The notes beneath the pieces are model-generated. The model ran no database searches, was not told where the DNA came from, and was given only the letters and a program-made list of their open reading frames with translations. Position numbers and translations under genes: made by a program. Below are positions 1-6,177 of a stretch of DNA of 8,921 nt, piece after piece (the first letter of the stretch is position 1; each line of letters starts with the position of its first letter). The stretch is from Actinomycetota bacterium (lineage in GTDB: Bacteria > Actinomycetota > Thermoleophilia > Solirubrobacterales > Solirubrobacteraceae): NCBI GenBank assembly GCA_009699565.1, contig WLNX01000061.1:1-8921 (forward strand), in the 5' to 3' direction.

Positions 1-1113
1 CATGCAGGCGCGGATCGCCGTGGGAGCGGTGTAGAAGATCGTCACCTTGTAGCGCTCGCAAAGCTCCCACCAGATGTCCTTGGCCGGGTAGTCGGGCGCT
101 CCCTCGTACATCACCGAGGTGGCGCCGTTGGCAAGCGCGCCGTAGACGATGTAGCTGTGGCCGGTGATCCAGCCAACGTCGGCGGAGCACCAGAAGACGT
201 CGCTCTCCGGCTTGATGTCGAAGACGTACTTGAAGGTCCATGCGACCCCGGTCAGGTAACCGCCCGAGCTGTGGAGGATCCCCTTCGGGGAAGCGGTCGA
301 GCCGGACGAGTAGAGGATGAAGAGCGGCTGCTCGCTGTCGAATGCTTCCGGCGGGCAGATCGGGTCTGCTGCCGCCAGCGCCTCGTCCCAGATCACGTCG
401 CGCCCTTCGGTGATCTCGAACGGCGTTCCGGCATGGCGGACGACGAAGATCGTCTCCAGCGAATCGATGTGGTCAAGCGCGCCGTCGACTTCGCTCTTGA
501 TCGGCGTCGTCTTGCCCTTGCGCGCCGCTCCGTCAACGGTGATCAGCGCCTTCGCGTGCGAGAACTCCATCCGCTCGCGCACGGAATCGACGCTGAAGCC
601 GCCAAAGACGACATTGTGCGGGGCGCCGATGCGCGCGCAGGCGAGCATCGCGACGACGACTTCGGGGATCATCGGCAGGTAGATGCCAACCACGTCGCCG
701 GGGCCGATGTCGCGGGCCTTCAGCGCGTTTGCGGCGCGCTGCGCCTGGTCGAGGAGATCGGAGTAGGTGATCGTCCTCTGGCCGCCCTCTTCGCCGTTCC
801 AGTGGAAGGCGACGCGGTTGCCGTTGCCGGCTTCGACGTGGCGGTCCACGCAGTTGTAGGAGACGTTGAGCTTGCCGCCCTCAAACCACTTGTAGAACGG
901 CGGGTTGGAATCGTTCAGCGGCTTGGTCCAGCGCTGCTCCCAGTCGAGCGCGCCTGCCTGCTCTTCCCACCAAGCGACAGGATCCTTGGCGGCGGTCTCG
1001 TGAACCGACATGTCGGTGATCAGCGCGTCGGTAACGAAGTCGGCCGGGGGTTCAAACCATTCCTGCTCGAGCAGTTCGTCGAGCCGTGCCTCAAGCTCTG
1101 CGTCTTCGGCCAT
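1..1113 (-). CDS. acsA: Acetyl-CoA synthetase (AMP-forming), N-terminal 371 residues, truncated by window edge
   Basis: This ANL-superfamily cytoplasmic enzyme makes acetyl-CoA from acetate, ATP and CoA via acetyl-AMP. The frame is open from the ATG at 1113 to base 1. The family is about 640-660 aa, so the C-terminal domain and its acetylatable lysine lie outside the window. Visible landmarks include the motif VVFGGFS near residue 170, a CoA-phosphate-binding segment DGAARKGK near residues 200-207, and the ATP-binding P-loop LYSSGSTASPKG near residues 265-276. WCSADVGWITGHSYIVYG at residues 308-325 is highly typical of acetate-specific synthetases. The P-loop reads TAS where many relatives have TGK or TAK, which looks tolerable. 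The gene starts 12 bases after the stop of the dehydrogenase gene upstream of it. A purine-rich AGGTAGG (complement of 1125-1131) overlaps that stop and lies 11 bases before the ATG, so the two genes are probably cotranscribed. Family assignment is very secure; acetate as the substrate is inferred. Confidence 0.96.
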   Translation of the reverse strand, partial: MAEDAELEARLDELLEQEWFEPPADFVTDALITDMSVHETAAKDPVAWWEEQAGALDWEQRWTKPLNDSNPPFYKWFEGGKLNVSYNCVDRHVEAGNGNRVAFHWNGEEGGQRTITYSDLLDQAQRAANALKARDIGPGDVVGIYLPMIPEVVVAMLACARIGAPHNVVFGGFSVDSVRERMEFSHAKALITVDGAARKGKTTPIKSEVDGALDHIDSLETIFVVRHAGTPFEITEGRDVIWDEALAAADPICPPEAFDSEQPLFILYSSGSTASPKGILHSSGGYLTGVAWTFKYVFDIKPESDVFWCSADVGWITGHSYIVYGALANGATSVMYEGAPDYPAKDIWWELCERYKVTIFYTAPTAIRACM

Positions 1114-1125
1114 CGGTTGGCGAGC

Positions 1126-1920
1126 CTACCTAGTGATCCTCTTCATGGCGGGCAGCAGCAGCGAGCGCGGCGTGAGTCGCCCGGCGATCGTCTGGACGCG
1201 GTTGGTGAGCCCCGGGATCACGTCACGGCTGCCCTTCTCCATCGCGTCGACGGCCTTGCGAGCGACCTCCTCGGAGGTGACGATCGTGAACTCCGGCAGC
1301 GAGTCTTCAAAGCTCTTGCTTCCCGCGACCTCGGCAAACTCGGTCCGGACCGGCCCCGGGCAGAGCGCGGTGCAGGAGACGCCGGTTCCCTGAAGCTCGG
1401 CGCTGAGCGCCTCCGAGAAGGAGAGGACAAAGGCCTTTGTTGCCGCATAGCTGGCGAAGCCCGGCAGCGGCTGGAAGGCGGCGGTCGACGCGACGTTGAG
1501 GATCGCTCCGCTGCCGCGGTCAACCATCGAAGGCAGCAGTCGCAGGGTCAAGTCATGGAGCGCATCCACGTTCAGCTCGATCATCCCGCGCTCGCGCTCG
1601 GGATCGTTGTCGACGAAATTGCCGTTGACTCCGTAGCCGGCGTTGTTGCAGAGACCTGCCAGCGGCGGGCCCGCGAGAAGCACGTCGGCGAGCTGCGCGC
1701 GCGCCTGCGGGTCGCCAAGGTCGCACGGCAGCACCGTCACCGCTGCGCCAAATTCGTCTCGCAGCTCGTCGGCCAGCTCTTCGAGCCGCTCGGCGCGCCG
1801 CGCAACCAGAGTCAGGGCATGGCCGCGGGTGGCGAGTGTGCGGGCCAGATCAACGCCGATTCCGGACGATGCGCCGGTGACGACGACGGTTTGCGAGGCT
1901 GAACCTTTGGGGAGAGTCAT
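1126..1920 (-). CDS. Classical short-chain dehydrogenase/reductase (SDR), NAD(P)-dependent
   Basis: A cytoplasmic oxidoreductase of 264 aa with a single Rossmann fold, normal for classical SDRs. All diagnostic motifs are present: TGASSGIG at residues 15-22 binds the dinucleotide, CDL at 66-68 contacts adenine, and NNAG lies at 92-95. The catalytic residues are Asn117, Ser145, Tyr158 and Lys162 (YAATK), followed by PGPVRTEF at 188-195. Two arginines (41-42) after the second strand favour NADP(H). The substrate cannot be read from the sequence; the overall style is that of the DltE/YqjQ-like group that acts on varied carbonyls. The ATG at 1920 sits 13 residues before the glycine motif, as expected, with only a weak ribosome site. 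It lies 44 bases after the membrane-protein gene and 12 bases before acetyl-CoA synthetase, so it is an internal member of a minus-strand operon. A 581-codon open frame on the opposite strand across this gene and its neighbour is a codon-phase shadow. Confidence 0.95.
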   Translation of the reverse strand: MTLPKGSASQTVVVTGASSGIGVDLARTLATRGHALTLVARRAERLEELADELRDEFGAAVTVLPCDLGDPQARAQLADVLLAGPPLAGLCNNAGYGVNGNFVDNDPERERGMIELNVDALHDLTLRLLPSMVDRGSGAILNVASTAAFQPLPGFASYAATKAFVLSFSEALSAELQGTGVSCTALCPGPVRTEFAEVAGSKSFEDSLPEFTIVTSEEVARKAVDAMEKGSRDVIPGLTNRVQTIAGRLTPRSLLLPAMKRITR

Positions 1921-1964
1921 GGCCCCAGCCTATCGGAGAGCTGGTCCGCCGCCCTGCGAAGGAA

Positions 1965-2927
1965 CTACTTCTTACGCTTGCGCTTCTTGCGCAGGTCGTC
2001 GGCAGCGTCGCCGTTGCTCGAGCTCTGCGGCAGGCTCGGGGCTGGCGCCGGTTCCGGCGCCGAATCGGGGCCCGAGGCATCGGACTTCTCAGCCCTTCCG
2101 GCTGCGAGGCTTGGCCAAGGTTCAGCCTTGCCGCTGAGCCAGGCAGGGGGGATCTTGTTGCCCGGCCAGCGCAGGATGAAGACGAATGCCACCACGGCCA
2201 GCCAGAAAGACCGCAGGACTCCCTGTGGGTCAACTTGGGGGATGATGAAGGTCGCGCCGACGATCATCGCGAGGATGCCCATAAACCGCGTCAGGAGGCC
2301 AACGCGCATCGCGTTGAGGCCGATCATCACGAATGCGAAGCCAAGTCCGAACGATCCGAGCGTCAGCAGGATCTGGCCGGCGTAGACCGGCCCTCCAGTT
2401 AGAGCTTCCGAGGCTTGGAGGTTGTTCCCGCCGCTGAAACCGGAGATCCCGATGAACGAGCTGAGCTGAGCGACCATCGTGCCTACTCCGAACGCGACGG
2501 CACCAAAAGCGCCAGCGATCAGCGTTGCCTGGCCGAACCCGGGGTTGCGGGCCCGCGTGGCCTTGAAGAGGAACACGATTACACCGAACAGCAGCAGCGC
2601 CGCGATGCCCGCCAGCACGGTGCCGACGTAGTTGACCGGAGAGAGGTGGTCTTGGAACCAAAGGACCTGCATCGCGGTGCGGCCTGGCGGAATCGGCTGG
2701 CCTGCGAGCAGGTCGTTCATTGCGGCCGGTCCGGTGACGACGCTGTTGTTGAAGGTCGGTACCGACGAGGTGCCCATTGAAGCGAGCAGCGACCCTACGA
2801 TTGTCAGTCCTGCCGCGACCCACGCGCAGATTGCGGCCCGCTTGCGGTTGGCCGCTTCCCACGCCAGCGTGATCTGAGGATCCTGCGGCGGCTTCGGCGG
2901 CTGCTTCTGAGGGAGCTTCGGACTCAT
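1965..2927 (-). CDS. Unrecognised six-helix integral membrane protein
   Basis: I do not recognise this family. The 320-aa protein starts with a Pro/Gln/Lys-rich soluble tail (residues 1-25). Six likely membrane helices follow, at about 31-50, 100-121, 134-154, 183-206, 213-230 and 238-253. Basic residues cluster in the predicted inside loops (KATRAR at 122-127, the MRVGLLTR region at 207-214, RWPGNK at 253-258). Both tails are therefore cytoplasmic, with outside loops of about 50 residues (51-99) and 28 residues (155-182). The C-terminal 65 residues are low-complexity Pro/Ser/Ala/Asp sequence ending in a strongly basic RKKRKRKK tail, which may bind nucleic acid, lipid headgroups or ribosomes. 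No catalytic or transport motif is visible. The ATG at 2927 has no clear Shine-Dalgarno site. The gene begins 28 bases after the hydrolase-like gene and precedes the SDR, suggesting cotranscription. That it is a real protein is well supported by its helix pattern; its function is unknown. Confidence 0.85.
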   Translation of the reverse strand: MSPKLPQKQPPKPPQDPQITLAWEAANRKRAAICAWVAAGLTIVGSLLASMGTSSVPTFNNSVVTGPAAMNDLLAGQPIPPGRTAMQVLWFQDHLSPVNYVGTVLAGIAALLLFGVIVFLFKATRARNPGFGQATLIAGAFGAVAFGVGTMVAQLSSFIGISGFSGGNNLQASEALTGGPVYAGQILLTLGSFGLGFAFVMIGLNAMRVGLLTRFMGILAMIVGATFIIPQVDPQGVLRSFWLAVVAFVFILRWPGNKIPPAWLSGKAEPWPSLAAGRAEKSDASGPDSAPEPAPAPSLPQSSSNGDAADDLRKKRKRKK

Positions 2928-2955
2928 CGCTGTTGAAGTCTACGCAGCGGGGCGA

Positions 2956-3684
2956 TCAATCGAGCAGCGACTCGGCGGCAGCCGCGGGATCCGTCTGCCC
3001 GAGCATCTCGCCGTTTCCGAGAAGCTCCGCGAGCCGGGCCGCGATTTGATCAATCAGCTCGGATTCGCTGCCGCTGAGCACAACCCTGATTGGAACTTCG
3101 CAGCTGCGCAGCGCGCCGTGCGTGATCGGCAGGCTCGCCAGTCCGCCGTAGTCGGCGAGCGCCGCGGCGAGCTGGTCGGCGGCGTTGCGCCCCAGCTCGC
3201 TGTCACCGTTGACAAGCGCTGCGGCGGCAGCTGGACGGTCGCCGGCGAGCAGCGCCTCCTCAAGGCGCTCGCGCTGCTCGGCCAGCTCGCGCGAGCCGCC
3301 GTTGTCGAGTGGGTAAACGAGAGGATCAACAAGGACAGCGCCGCCAACCAGCTCGCTGCGTCGGATCGCAAGGTCGAGGGCGATCAGCGCGCCGAAGCCG
3401 AAGCCAACCAGCACTGCAGGTCCGTCCGCGACCGACTCCAGCAGCGCGGCGGCGTCGTCGCTCTGCTCCGCCACCGTGGTCGCCGTGTAGGGGTCGGGGG
3501 CTCCGCTGCCGCCGTATCCACGCCGGTCGTAGCTGATCAGCCGCGCGCGCTGCGCCAGCGGAGCGAGCTTTGCGGCGGTCAGCTCGCCCGACCCTCCCAG
3601 CGGGTGGATCGCAAGCACATCAAGCCCGTCGCCGCTGATCTCGTACTGCAGTTCCACTCCGAGGCCGTGTGCAATTGGCGACAT
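2956..3684 (-). CDS. Alpha/beta-hydrolase fold protein lacking all catalytic residues (probable pseudoenzyme)
   Basis: The fold is clear over all 242 residues: strand and loop VLAIHPLGGSG (23-33), DRRGYGGSGAP (53-63), a strand-turn-helix VLVGFGFGALIALDLA (91-106), LVLVDP-like VLVDP (117-121) and a terminal LLD. The chemistry appears lost. The oxyanion HG reads HP (27-28). The nucleophile elbow GxSxG reads GFGFG, with Gly96 in the serine position. The usual acid after strand six reads GSESEL, with Ser208 where Asp is expected. The histidine motif GH reads GQ (Gln230). A binding or regulatory role is therefore more likely than hydrolysis. I start it at the ATG at 3684 because family similarity begins there; a longer in-frame start at 3873 would only translate the complement of the opposing small gene. 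It is the first gene of the minus-strand cluster, 28 bases before the membrane-protein gene. Its promoter must lie inside the divergent gene; an AT-rich patch at 3724-3731 is one weak candidate. Confidence 0.88.
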   Translation of the reverse strand: MSPIAHGLGVELQYEISGDGLDVLAIHPLGGSGELTAAKLAPLAQRARLISYDRRGYGGSGAPDPYTATTVAEQSDDAAALLESVADGPAVLVGFGFGALIALDLAIRRSELVGGAVLVDPLVYPLDNGGSRELAEQRERLEEALLAGDRPAAAAALVNGDSELGRNAADQLAAALADYGGLASLPITHGALRSCEVPIRVVLSGSESELIDQIAARLAELLGNGEMLGQTDPAAAAESLLD

Positions 3685-3687
3685 GGC

Positions 3688-3693
3688 TAGGAT
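3688..3693 (+). promoter_or_regulatory. Candidate -10 hexamer TAGGAT for a leaderless transcript
   Basis: TAGGAT fits the TANNNT actinobacterial -10 pattern and ends 7 bases before the A of the ATG at 3700. That is the spacing expected if transcription begins at the start codon itself. No convincing -35 box is seen 16-18 bases upstream. The same bases contain AGGA, 7 bases before the ATG, which could instead serve as a Shine-Dalgarno site on an mRNA started inside the hydrolase gene. The two readings cannot be separated by eye. Confidence 0.4.
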
Positions 3694-3701
3694 TGAAGCA
3701 T
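3691..3701. promoter_or_regulatory. Copy 1 of an 11-base element GATTGAAGCAT in a divergent junction
   Basis: This exact 11-mer recurs at 6124-6134. Both copies sit in the only two divergent gaps of the window. This copy spans the 15-base gap and the start codon at 3700. A shared regulator site or promoter part is possible, but two copies alone do not establish it. Confidence 0.25.
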
Positions 3702-3975
3702 GGAAGGCCCCGGCGGACTTGGCGATATTTTCGGTGACCCCGACGAGCTCCAGCGCAAGATGGCTGAGTTCGCGGAGCAGATGTCGAGCCAGCAGACGCT
3801 TGCCTGGGCCGACAACGCGATCAAGTTGGCGGTCGACATGACTGTCGCTGCAATCGGCCGCCTCAACGTCCAAGGGACCAACGCCGAGCAGGCCGAGCAG
3901 ATTCGCTCGTTGATGGCGACGGTCTTCCCTGAGGCGGTCGCGCTGGTGCGCGAGGCGCGTCAGGGCCTGCGCTAG
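3700..3975 (+). CDS. Small helical protein of unknown function (91 aa)
   Basis: I do not recognise this protein. After a short Gly/Pro-rich start (residues 1-14) it reads as almost all helix. Residues 15-34 form an amphipathic, charged helix rich in Gln and Glu. Residues 35-55 are more hydrophobic but still contain Asp and Lys, so they look like a packed soluble helix rather than a membrane span. Residues 61-90 form a further acidic/basic helix pair. There is no signal peptide, cysteine or histidine. Codon use matches its neighbours, with GC-rich third positions, which supports it over the antisense extension of the hydrolase frame. Its ATG lies 15 bases from the divergent hydrolase start. 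Its TAG stop is immediately followed by a second in-frame TAG and overlaps the stop of the convergent gene. It stands alone on the plus strand between two minus-strand operons. A cytoplasmic oligomeric or partner-binding protein is a guess only. Confidence 0.75.
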   Translation: MEGPGGLGDIFGDPDELQRKMAEFAEQMSSQQTLAWADNAIKLAVDMTVAAIGRLNVQGTNAEQAEQIRSLMATVFPEAVALVREARQGLR

Positions 3976-4952
3976 TAGCGCTGATCCTTCTCTTCGGCGC
4001 GGTGGGCTTTGCCGGCCCTCATCACATCGCCGAATGAACGGAAGCCGAAGATCGTCAGCAGTGCGAGAAACCCTGCCGCGATCGCCACGACGGCAATCGC
4101 GATCTGCTGCCCAACCGCGTAGGCAGCCACGACGCTGCCGGTCGCCCCGGCGAGCACGGTCACCAGCAGCGCCTGCTGCACGCCCGCGCCGCCCGGAGCG
4201 AACGGCACCAGCGCAGCGACAGCGTTGACGCCCAGTACCAGCAGCACGTTGCGGACCGAGCCGCCGACTCCGAAAGCGTCAAGCAGCAGCCAGAACGCCG
4301 TGCAGCGCAGCAGCCAGCCACCGAACTGCACCAGCCACACCTCGCGCAGGTAGCGGCGCGGGTCGCGGAGGATCGTGAAGCCCTGGCGGACGTTGAACCA
4401 GAAGGCGACAACGCGGCGCGAGAGGAAGGCGAAGGCGACGAGGATCAGCAGCGCCGCACCGGTAACGACGAACAGCGTCAGCTGCGGGTTGCCGGACAGG
4501 AAGGAGAGATCTAGCGCGCCGAGCTTTGGCAGATCCGGGGCGGCAGGAAAGACCCCTTGAGTGAATGCAAAGATCAGCACCGGAACGGCGATCGTCAGGT
4601 CGAAGATCGACTCGACGACGAAAGCTGCCCCGACGGCCGGGTAGGTCGATTCGGGAACCGAGATCTTGACGAGGAAGAACTTGATGATGTCGCCGCCGCG
4701 GGCCGGCACGATGTTGTTGAAGCCGTAGGCGGCGATGTAGGCGCCCCAGATATTTCGGAACGGGATCTCCGACTCCGGGTAGGCCGCCCGGAGGGTCCTA
4801 AAAAGCGCCACGGCGCGCATCGAGAGGTACATCACGAAGACCGCCATGCCGATCAGCAGCGGTATCGGTTTGACCTGGGAGAAGCTGTCGAAGAAGCCGG
4901 TCAGGGCATCCCCAATCCCGCCAAGAGCGTCCAATATTGCGGCGAACTCCAC
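3972..4952 (-). CDS. LPG-synthase-TM / UPF0104 family polytopic membrane protein (putative lipid flippase-like)
   Basis: This 326-aa inner-membrane protein carries both signatures of the lysylphosphatidylglycerol synthase transmembrane domain family: NNIVPARGGDIIK at residues 79-91 and PFAPGGAGVQQ at 250-260. About seven or eight hydrophobic helices are visible, at about 30-51, 66-83, 105-132, 158-178, 205-225, 236-258, 262-282 and 283-304. A basic loop RRYLRE follows residue 198. The soluble aminoacyl-transfer domain of full-length MprF is absent, so it is a stand-alone TM domain. Such proteins are often proposed to move or modify lipids, but the substrate here is unknown. The start is GTG at 4952, 9 bases after the HAD gene, without a good ribosome site, so translation is probably coupled. 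The stop shares CTAG at 3972-3975 with the convergent small gene, and no terminator hairpin separates the two. The C-terminal tail after residue 305 is short, charged and likely cytoplasmic. Confidence 0.9.
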   Translation of the reverse strand: MEFAAILDALGGIGDALTGFFDSFSQVKPIPLLIGMAVFVMYLSMRAVALFRTLRAAYPESEIPFRNIWGAYIAAYGFNNIVPARGGDIIKFFLVKISVPESTYPAVGAAFVVESIFDLTIAVPVLIFAFTQGVFPAAPDLPKLGALDLSFLSGNPQLTLFVVTGAALLILVAFAFLSRRVVAFWFNVRQGFTILRDPRRYLREVWLVQFGGWLLRCTAFWLLLDAFGVGGSVRNVLLVLGVNAVAALVPFAPGGAGVQQALLVTVLAGATGSVVAAYAVGQQIAIAVVAIAAGFLALLTIFGFRSFGDVMRAGKAHRAEEKDQRY

Positions 4953-4961
4953 CAGCAGAGG

Positions 4962-5636
4962 TTAGGCGGAGCCCCGCACGCCAAGCGCTGCCCACAGCTC
5001 GGGCTCTGCCAGCGATGCGAAGCTGCGGTCTGCGACGTCGCCGAAGTCGGTCTCCTCAAAGGAGGGGACGACAAAGACCGTCATCCCGGCCGCTGAGGCG
5101 CTGGTCGCTCCAGGGACCGAGTCTTCGAGCGCTACGCAGAGCTGCGGGTCAACGCCGAGACGGCGCGCGGCTTCAAGATAGGGATCCGGAGCAGGCTTGC
5201 CGTGTGCAACCTCGTCGGCGCTCACGATCACGTCGAAGTAGTTGCGGACGCCGGCAGCGTCGACCGCGCGGCCGACGAATTCGAGCGGTGAATTGGAGCA
5301 GAGCGCGCGCGGAATCCCCGCGTCCCGCAGGGCTGTCAGCAGTTCGACCGCGCCCTTCGTCGGTTCGCAGCCCTCCTCGAGCGCCAGGTAGACGAGCCGG
5401 TTCATCTCGGCGACCAGCGCCGGTCCGTCGCCGTCCGGCTGACCCAGCTCGCGGGCGAGGATCACTGCGGCGTCGGCGCCCGAGTTGCCGAGCAGGGCAA
5501 GCTTCTGCGCCGGACCAAAGTCGGCTGAGTAGTTGGCGAAGAGCGCCTTCTCAGCCTCCGTCCAGAGGTCCTCGGTATCGAGCGTCAGGCCGTCGTTGTC
5601 GAAGATGACAGCGGCTGGAGCGCCACTCAAGGTCAC
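4962..5636 (-). CDS. HAD-superfamily phosphatase/phosphomutase (beta-phosphoglucomutase-like subgroup)
   Basis: A 224-aa cytoplasmic HAD hydrolase with all four catalytic motifs. Motif I is FDNDGLTLDTE, with nucleophile Asp13 and acid/base Asp15. Motif II is CSNSP with Ser114. Motif III is HGKPAPDPY with Lys147. Motif IV is LEDSVPG with Glu171-Asp172. The helical cap between residues about 20 and 90 places it with the subclass I group containing beta-phosphoglucomutase, phosphoglycolate phosphatase and sugar-phosphate phosphatases. The LDTE ending of motif I fits that group. The exact substrate cannot be read; phosphatase is a safer call than mutase. It starts with GTG at 5636, overlapping the stop of the peroxiredoxin gene as GTGA (5633-5636), so translation is almost certainly coupled. 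It ends 9 bases before the GTG of the membrane-protein gene, making it the middle member of a three-gene operon. Confidence 0.94.
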   Translation of the reverse strand: MTLSGAPAAVIFDNDGLTLDTEDLWTEAEKALFANYSADFGPAQKLALLGNSGADAAVILARELGQPDGDGPALVAEMNRLVYLALEEGCEPTKGAVELLTALRDAGIPRALCSNSPLEFVGRAVDAAGVRNYFDVIVSADEVAHGKPAPDPYLEAARRLGVDPQLCVALEDSVPGATSASAAGMTVFVVPSFEETDFGDVADRSFASLAEPELWAALGVRGSA

Positions 5637-6094
5637 AGTTCGGCCAGTGCCGCCAGCACTAGCTCGTCATGCGTCTTTGGCGAGACCTTCGGGATCACGT
5701 GGCGCACCACGCCGTCGCCGTCGATGATGAAGGTGGCGCGCTGGGCGCCCCAGTAGGTCTTTCCGTACATCGACTTCTCGACCCACGTCCCGTACAGCTC
5801 GCAGACCGCGTGGTCATCGTCGGCCAGCAGCGTGAAGTTGAGGTCCTGGGCGTCGTGGAACTTCTTCACCTTCGCGACCGGGTCGGGGGATACGCCGATG
5901 ACGCGAGCGCCGCTCTTCTTGTAGTCGGGAAGGTTGTCGCGAACCCCGCAGGCCTGCGTTGTGCAACCGGGAGTAGAGGCCTTCGGGTAGAAGTAGAGGA
6001 CGACCGTCTGTCCGCGCAGGTCTGCAAGCGAAAGCGGCTCGCCGTTCTCGTCGGGGAGGGTGAACTGTGGGGCTTCTGTGCCGCTCTCAATCAT
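5633..6094 (-). CDS. bcp: Thioredoxin-dependent thiol peroxidase, Bcp/PrxQ-type peroxiredoxin
   Basis: This cytoplasmic enzyme reduces hydrogen peroxide and organic hydroperoxides, with electrons usually from thioredoxin. The 153-aa length is normal for the family. The active-site loop KASTPGCTTQAC carries the peroxidatic Cys44 and a resolving Cys49 five residues later, the Bcp/PrxQ arrangement. Thr41 and Pro42 are the usual loop residues, and Arg119 in RATFIID supplies the conserved arginine. A third cysteine, Cys98, is not part of the known mechanism. The ATG at 6094 is supported by a good AGGAG (complement of 6103-6107) with 8-base spacing, the clearest ribosome site in the window. This is the first gene of an operon followed by the HAD phosphatase (GTGA overlap) and the UPF0104-like membrane protein. 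Its promoter must lie in the 83-base gap before the divergent secreted-protein gene or slightly inside that gene. Confidence 0.97.
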   Translation of the reverse strand: MIESGTEAPQFTLPDENGEPLSLADLRGQTVVLYFYPKASTPGCTTQACGVRDNLPDYKKSGARVIGVSPDPVAKVKKFHDAQDLNFTLLADDDHAVCELYGTWVEKSMYGKTYWGAQRATFIIDGDGVVRHVIPKVSPKTHDELVLAALAEL

Positions 6095-6177
6095 CTCGTC
6101 TGCTCCTGGTCGTGTGCGGACTTGATTGAAGCATCATCGAGGGGGGTGAAGTTGCCCCGCCCAGACCTAACCGAGCC
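6095..6177. promoter_or_regulatory. Divergent intergenic region with the bcp ribosome site and a repeated 11-mer
   Basis: These 83 bases separate the start of bcp (left, minus strand) from the secreted-protein gene (right, plus strand) and should hold at least one promoter for each. The complement of 6103-6107 is the bcp ribosome site. GATTGAAGCAT at 6124-6134 repeats the element at 3691-3701. A weak GGGG/CCCC stem flanks 6147-6154. I cannot identify confident -35/-10 pairs. On the plus strand TAACCG at 6168-6173 is only a loose -10 match, and no ribosome site precedes the ATG at 6178. Confidence 0.5.

Noticed and set aside
265..330. An altered P-loop in acetyl-CoA synthetase (TAS instead of TGK/TAK) as a sign of inactivation
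   Set aside because: The invariant Ser/Gly/Thr and PKG residues remain, and the alanine variant is common in actinobacterial relatives. All other motifs are intact, so the enzyme is probably active.
157..1902. A 581-codon open frame on the plus strand across the acetyl-CoA synthetase and SDR genes
   Set aside because: It lies in the antisense frame aligned codon-for-codon with both minus-strand genes. High-GC codons rarely give stops there. Its translation is rich in Arg/Asp/Val and has no recognisable family, while the opposite strand carries full family motifs.
3685..3873. A longer N-terminus (63 extra residues) for the hydrolase-like protein
   Set aside because: The extension is only the complement of the plus-strand 91-aa gene and does not resemble hydrolase sequence. 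The family's first strand begins just after the ATG at 3684.
6143..6158. A GGGG-8-CCCC hairpin that could be a terminator or regulator
   Set aside because: The stem is only four base pairs with no T-tract, and it sits between divergent starts where no transcript needs to end.
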